NCBI RefSeq assembly: GCF_014692505.1
Contig: NZ_JACNYK010000001.1
Location: 1,125,922 to 1,189,921, forward strand
DNA length: 64,000 nucleotides
DNA from: Sphingobacterium arenae
GTDB lineage: Bacteria > Bacteroidota > Bacteroidia > Sphingobacteriales > Sphingobacteriaceae
Direction of reading: 5' to 3'
The position numbers and the translations under genes were made by a program. The notes below the pieces were generated by a model that ran no database searches, was not told where the DNA came from, and was given only the letters and a program-made list of their open reading frames with translations. Positions 63,244 through 64,000 of the stretch are shown one piece after another (within the stretch, counting starts at the first letter, position 1; every line of letters begins with the position of its first letter).

Positions 63244-64000
63244 CTATTTCGATGTCAACTGGATAACACTAGAATACTTCGTGTCCATTTTGGGTGTGTT
63301 AATCGTTAACGTATTATTGTTTTTTTTCCATTTTACTTTTCCTTCAAAACCTAATATTTTTACCTCTTTAATAGGGAAGTTTTCAGGTATGGTGAACTGG
63401 AATGTTTCCGGTTGCTGATAATCGTTGTCTTCAGAAAGGTGAAATACATTTACTGTTTTATAATCTTTACTACGCGTGTAATAATAGTCGCCGTCATGAT
63501 ACGGTGCAATAGCACGTGTAGCAAAAATCGCAGATTCATTAATGGCTATCCAAGAAGATAGCTCTTGTAAACGATCGTAAGCCGCTTGATCGAAATCTCC
63601 ATGAGGTCCCGGTGCTATATTCAGCAGATAGTTGCCCCCACGGGATATAATTTTAACCAATGTTTCTACAATTTTTTTGGTGGGTTTGTAATGATCGTTG
63701 GGAACATACGAGAAGGAATTGCCCATGGTAATGCAGCTTTCCCATGGGATATCGAGGGGATGCTCAGGGATGGCCTGCTCGGGGGTGACGTAGTTTTCCC
63801 AGTCGCCCGGTACTGTTCGGTCTACGACAATGATGCCTGGTTGGTTTCTGCGTGCCATTCGACCTATTTTGTCCATATCGATGTCTTGCTCGACTTGGAT
63901 AGTACGTTGCCATTCGACGTTTTGATCGATCGTTTTAAATGGTCTCACCCACCCGCCGTCTAACCAAAGAATGTCCACTTTCCCGTAGTTGGATGTCAGC
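63244..64000 (-). CDS. alpha-L-fucosidase, GH29 (5' truncated by window)
   Basis: The C-terminal 250 residues of a GH29 enzyme; the frame is open to the window end. LTSNYGKVDILWLDGGWVRPF contains the nucleophile Asp in LWLDGG, and ITMGNSFSYVPNDHY, GGNYLLNIAPGPHGDF and the C-terminal beta-domain follow. It differs clearly from the fucosidase at 53682 (IMWFDMW; NGGFTLNIGPRADGT) and has no attached lactamase. It is 168 bases before the GH92 gene on the same strand, so it may be the first or an early gene of the cluster. Confidence 0.9.
   Translation of the reverse strand, partial: LTSNYGKVDILWLDGGWVRPFKTIDQNVEWQRTIQVEQDIDMDKIGRMARRNQPGIIVVDRTVPGDWENYVTPEQAIPEHPLDIPWESCITMGNSFSYVPNDHYKPTKKIVETLVKIISRGGNYLLNIAPGPHGDFDQAAYDRLQELSSWIAINESAIFATRAIAPYHDGDYYYTRSKDYKTVNVFHLSEDNDYQQPETFQFTIPENFPIKEVKILGFEGKVKWKKNNNTLTINTPKMDTKYSSVIQLTSK

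Noticed and set aside
1..64000. CRISPR array, tRNA/rRNA genes, insertion sequences or prophage
   Set aside because: No regularly spaced repeats, cloverleaf signatures, transposase, integrase or phage structural genes were recognised. A tRNA scan and profile search would be decisive.

Overview
The window looks like chromosomal DNA from a Bacteroidota bacterium of the Sphingobacteriaceae (Sphingobacterium-like). The reasons are: promoters of the TAnnTTTG type instead of sigma70 -10 boxes, A-rich leaders without Shine-Dalgarno sequences, lineage-typical genes (DUF2480, DUF3108, DUF3109, DUF6427-like, CcmD, lipoprotein LptC, PhoH next to PurC), an alanine/glutamate-extended ribosomal protein S16, and a set of exported glycosidases. 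No tRNA, rRNA, CRISPR array, transposase or integrase was recognised.

Layout. 1-7738: the end of a GT51 glycosyltransferase with an AsmA-like N-terminal part, facing an AddB-like/AddA-like helicase-nuclease pair. 7810-15076: a small membrane peptide, a lipoprotein, rpsP, rimM, metF, glnS and an exported degenerate flavoprotein-like protein. This stretch and the next gap hold three copies of a structured intergenic repeat (R1 9790-10130, R2 13429-13775, R3 15080-15493) whose hairpins covary between copies. 15632-30460, all on the minus strand: TerC-like protein, polyprenyl synthase, DUF3109, DUF3108, DUF2480, a PpiD-like foldase, LptC, an outer-membrane protein, a polytopic membrane protein, ccmD-ccmC-ccmB, a YtxH-like protein, an MsbA-like ABC exporter, a coiled-coil protein and a SAM hydrolase-type enzyme. 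30665-39959, plus strand: phoH, purC, a STAS protein, rnz, then hisC-hisB-hisH-hisA-hisF-hisIE and a WD40 protein (hisG and hisD are not here). 39965-46399: ruvA, maeB, dacB and an aminopeptidase P.

46400-53600 is an accessory island of lineage-specific genes: a HEPN-like protein with an internal duplication behind a palindromic operator-like site, two tandem paralogs with an HTH-like motif, two proteins sharing an FKxAC...FVDH motif, an exported repeat protein, an orphan antitoxin-like ORF, and a 58-aa protein coupled to a nucleotidyltransferase. Several of these genes are too short for routine gene calling.

53682-64000, minus strand, is a glycan-degradation cluster: GH29 fucosidase (cut by the window end), GH92 mannosidase, GH3 beta-glucosidase, a CBM9-like protein, a GH10-like/GHL protein and a second GH29 fucosidase. 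That last protein carries at its C-terminus a complete subclass B1 metallo-beta-lactamase domain with all six zinc ligands and no signal peptide of its own. This fusion is the most unusual thing in the window. The cluster fits exported breakdown of fucose- and mannose-containing glycans such as N-glycans; no SusC/SusD pair or regulator is visible in this window.
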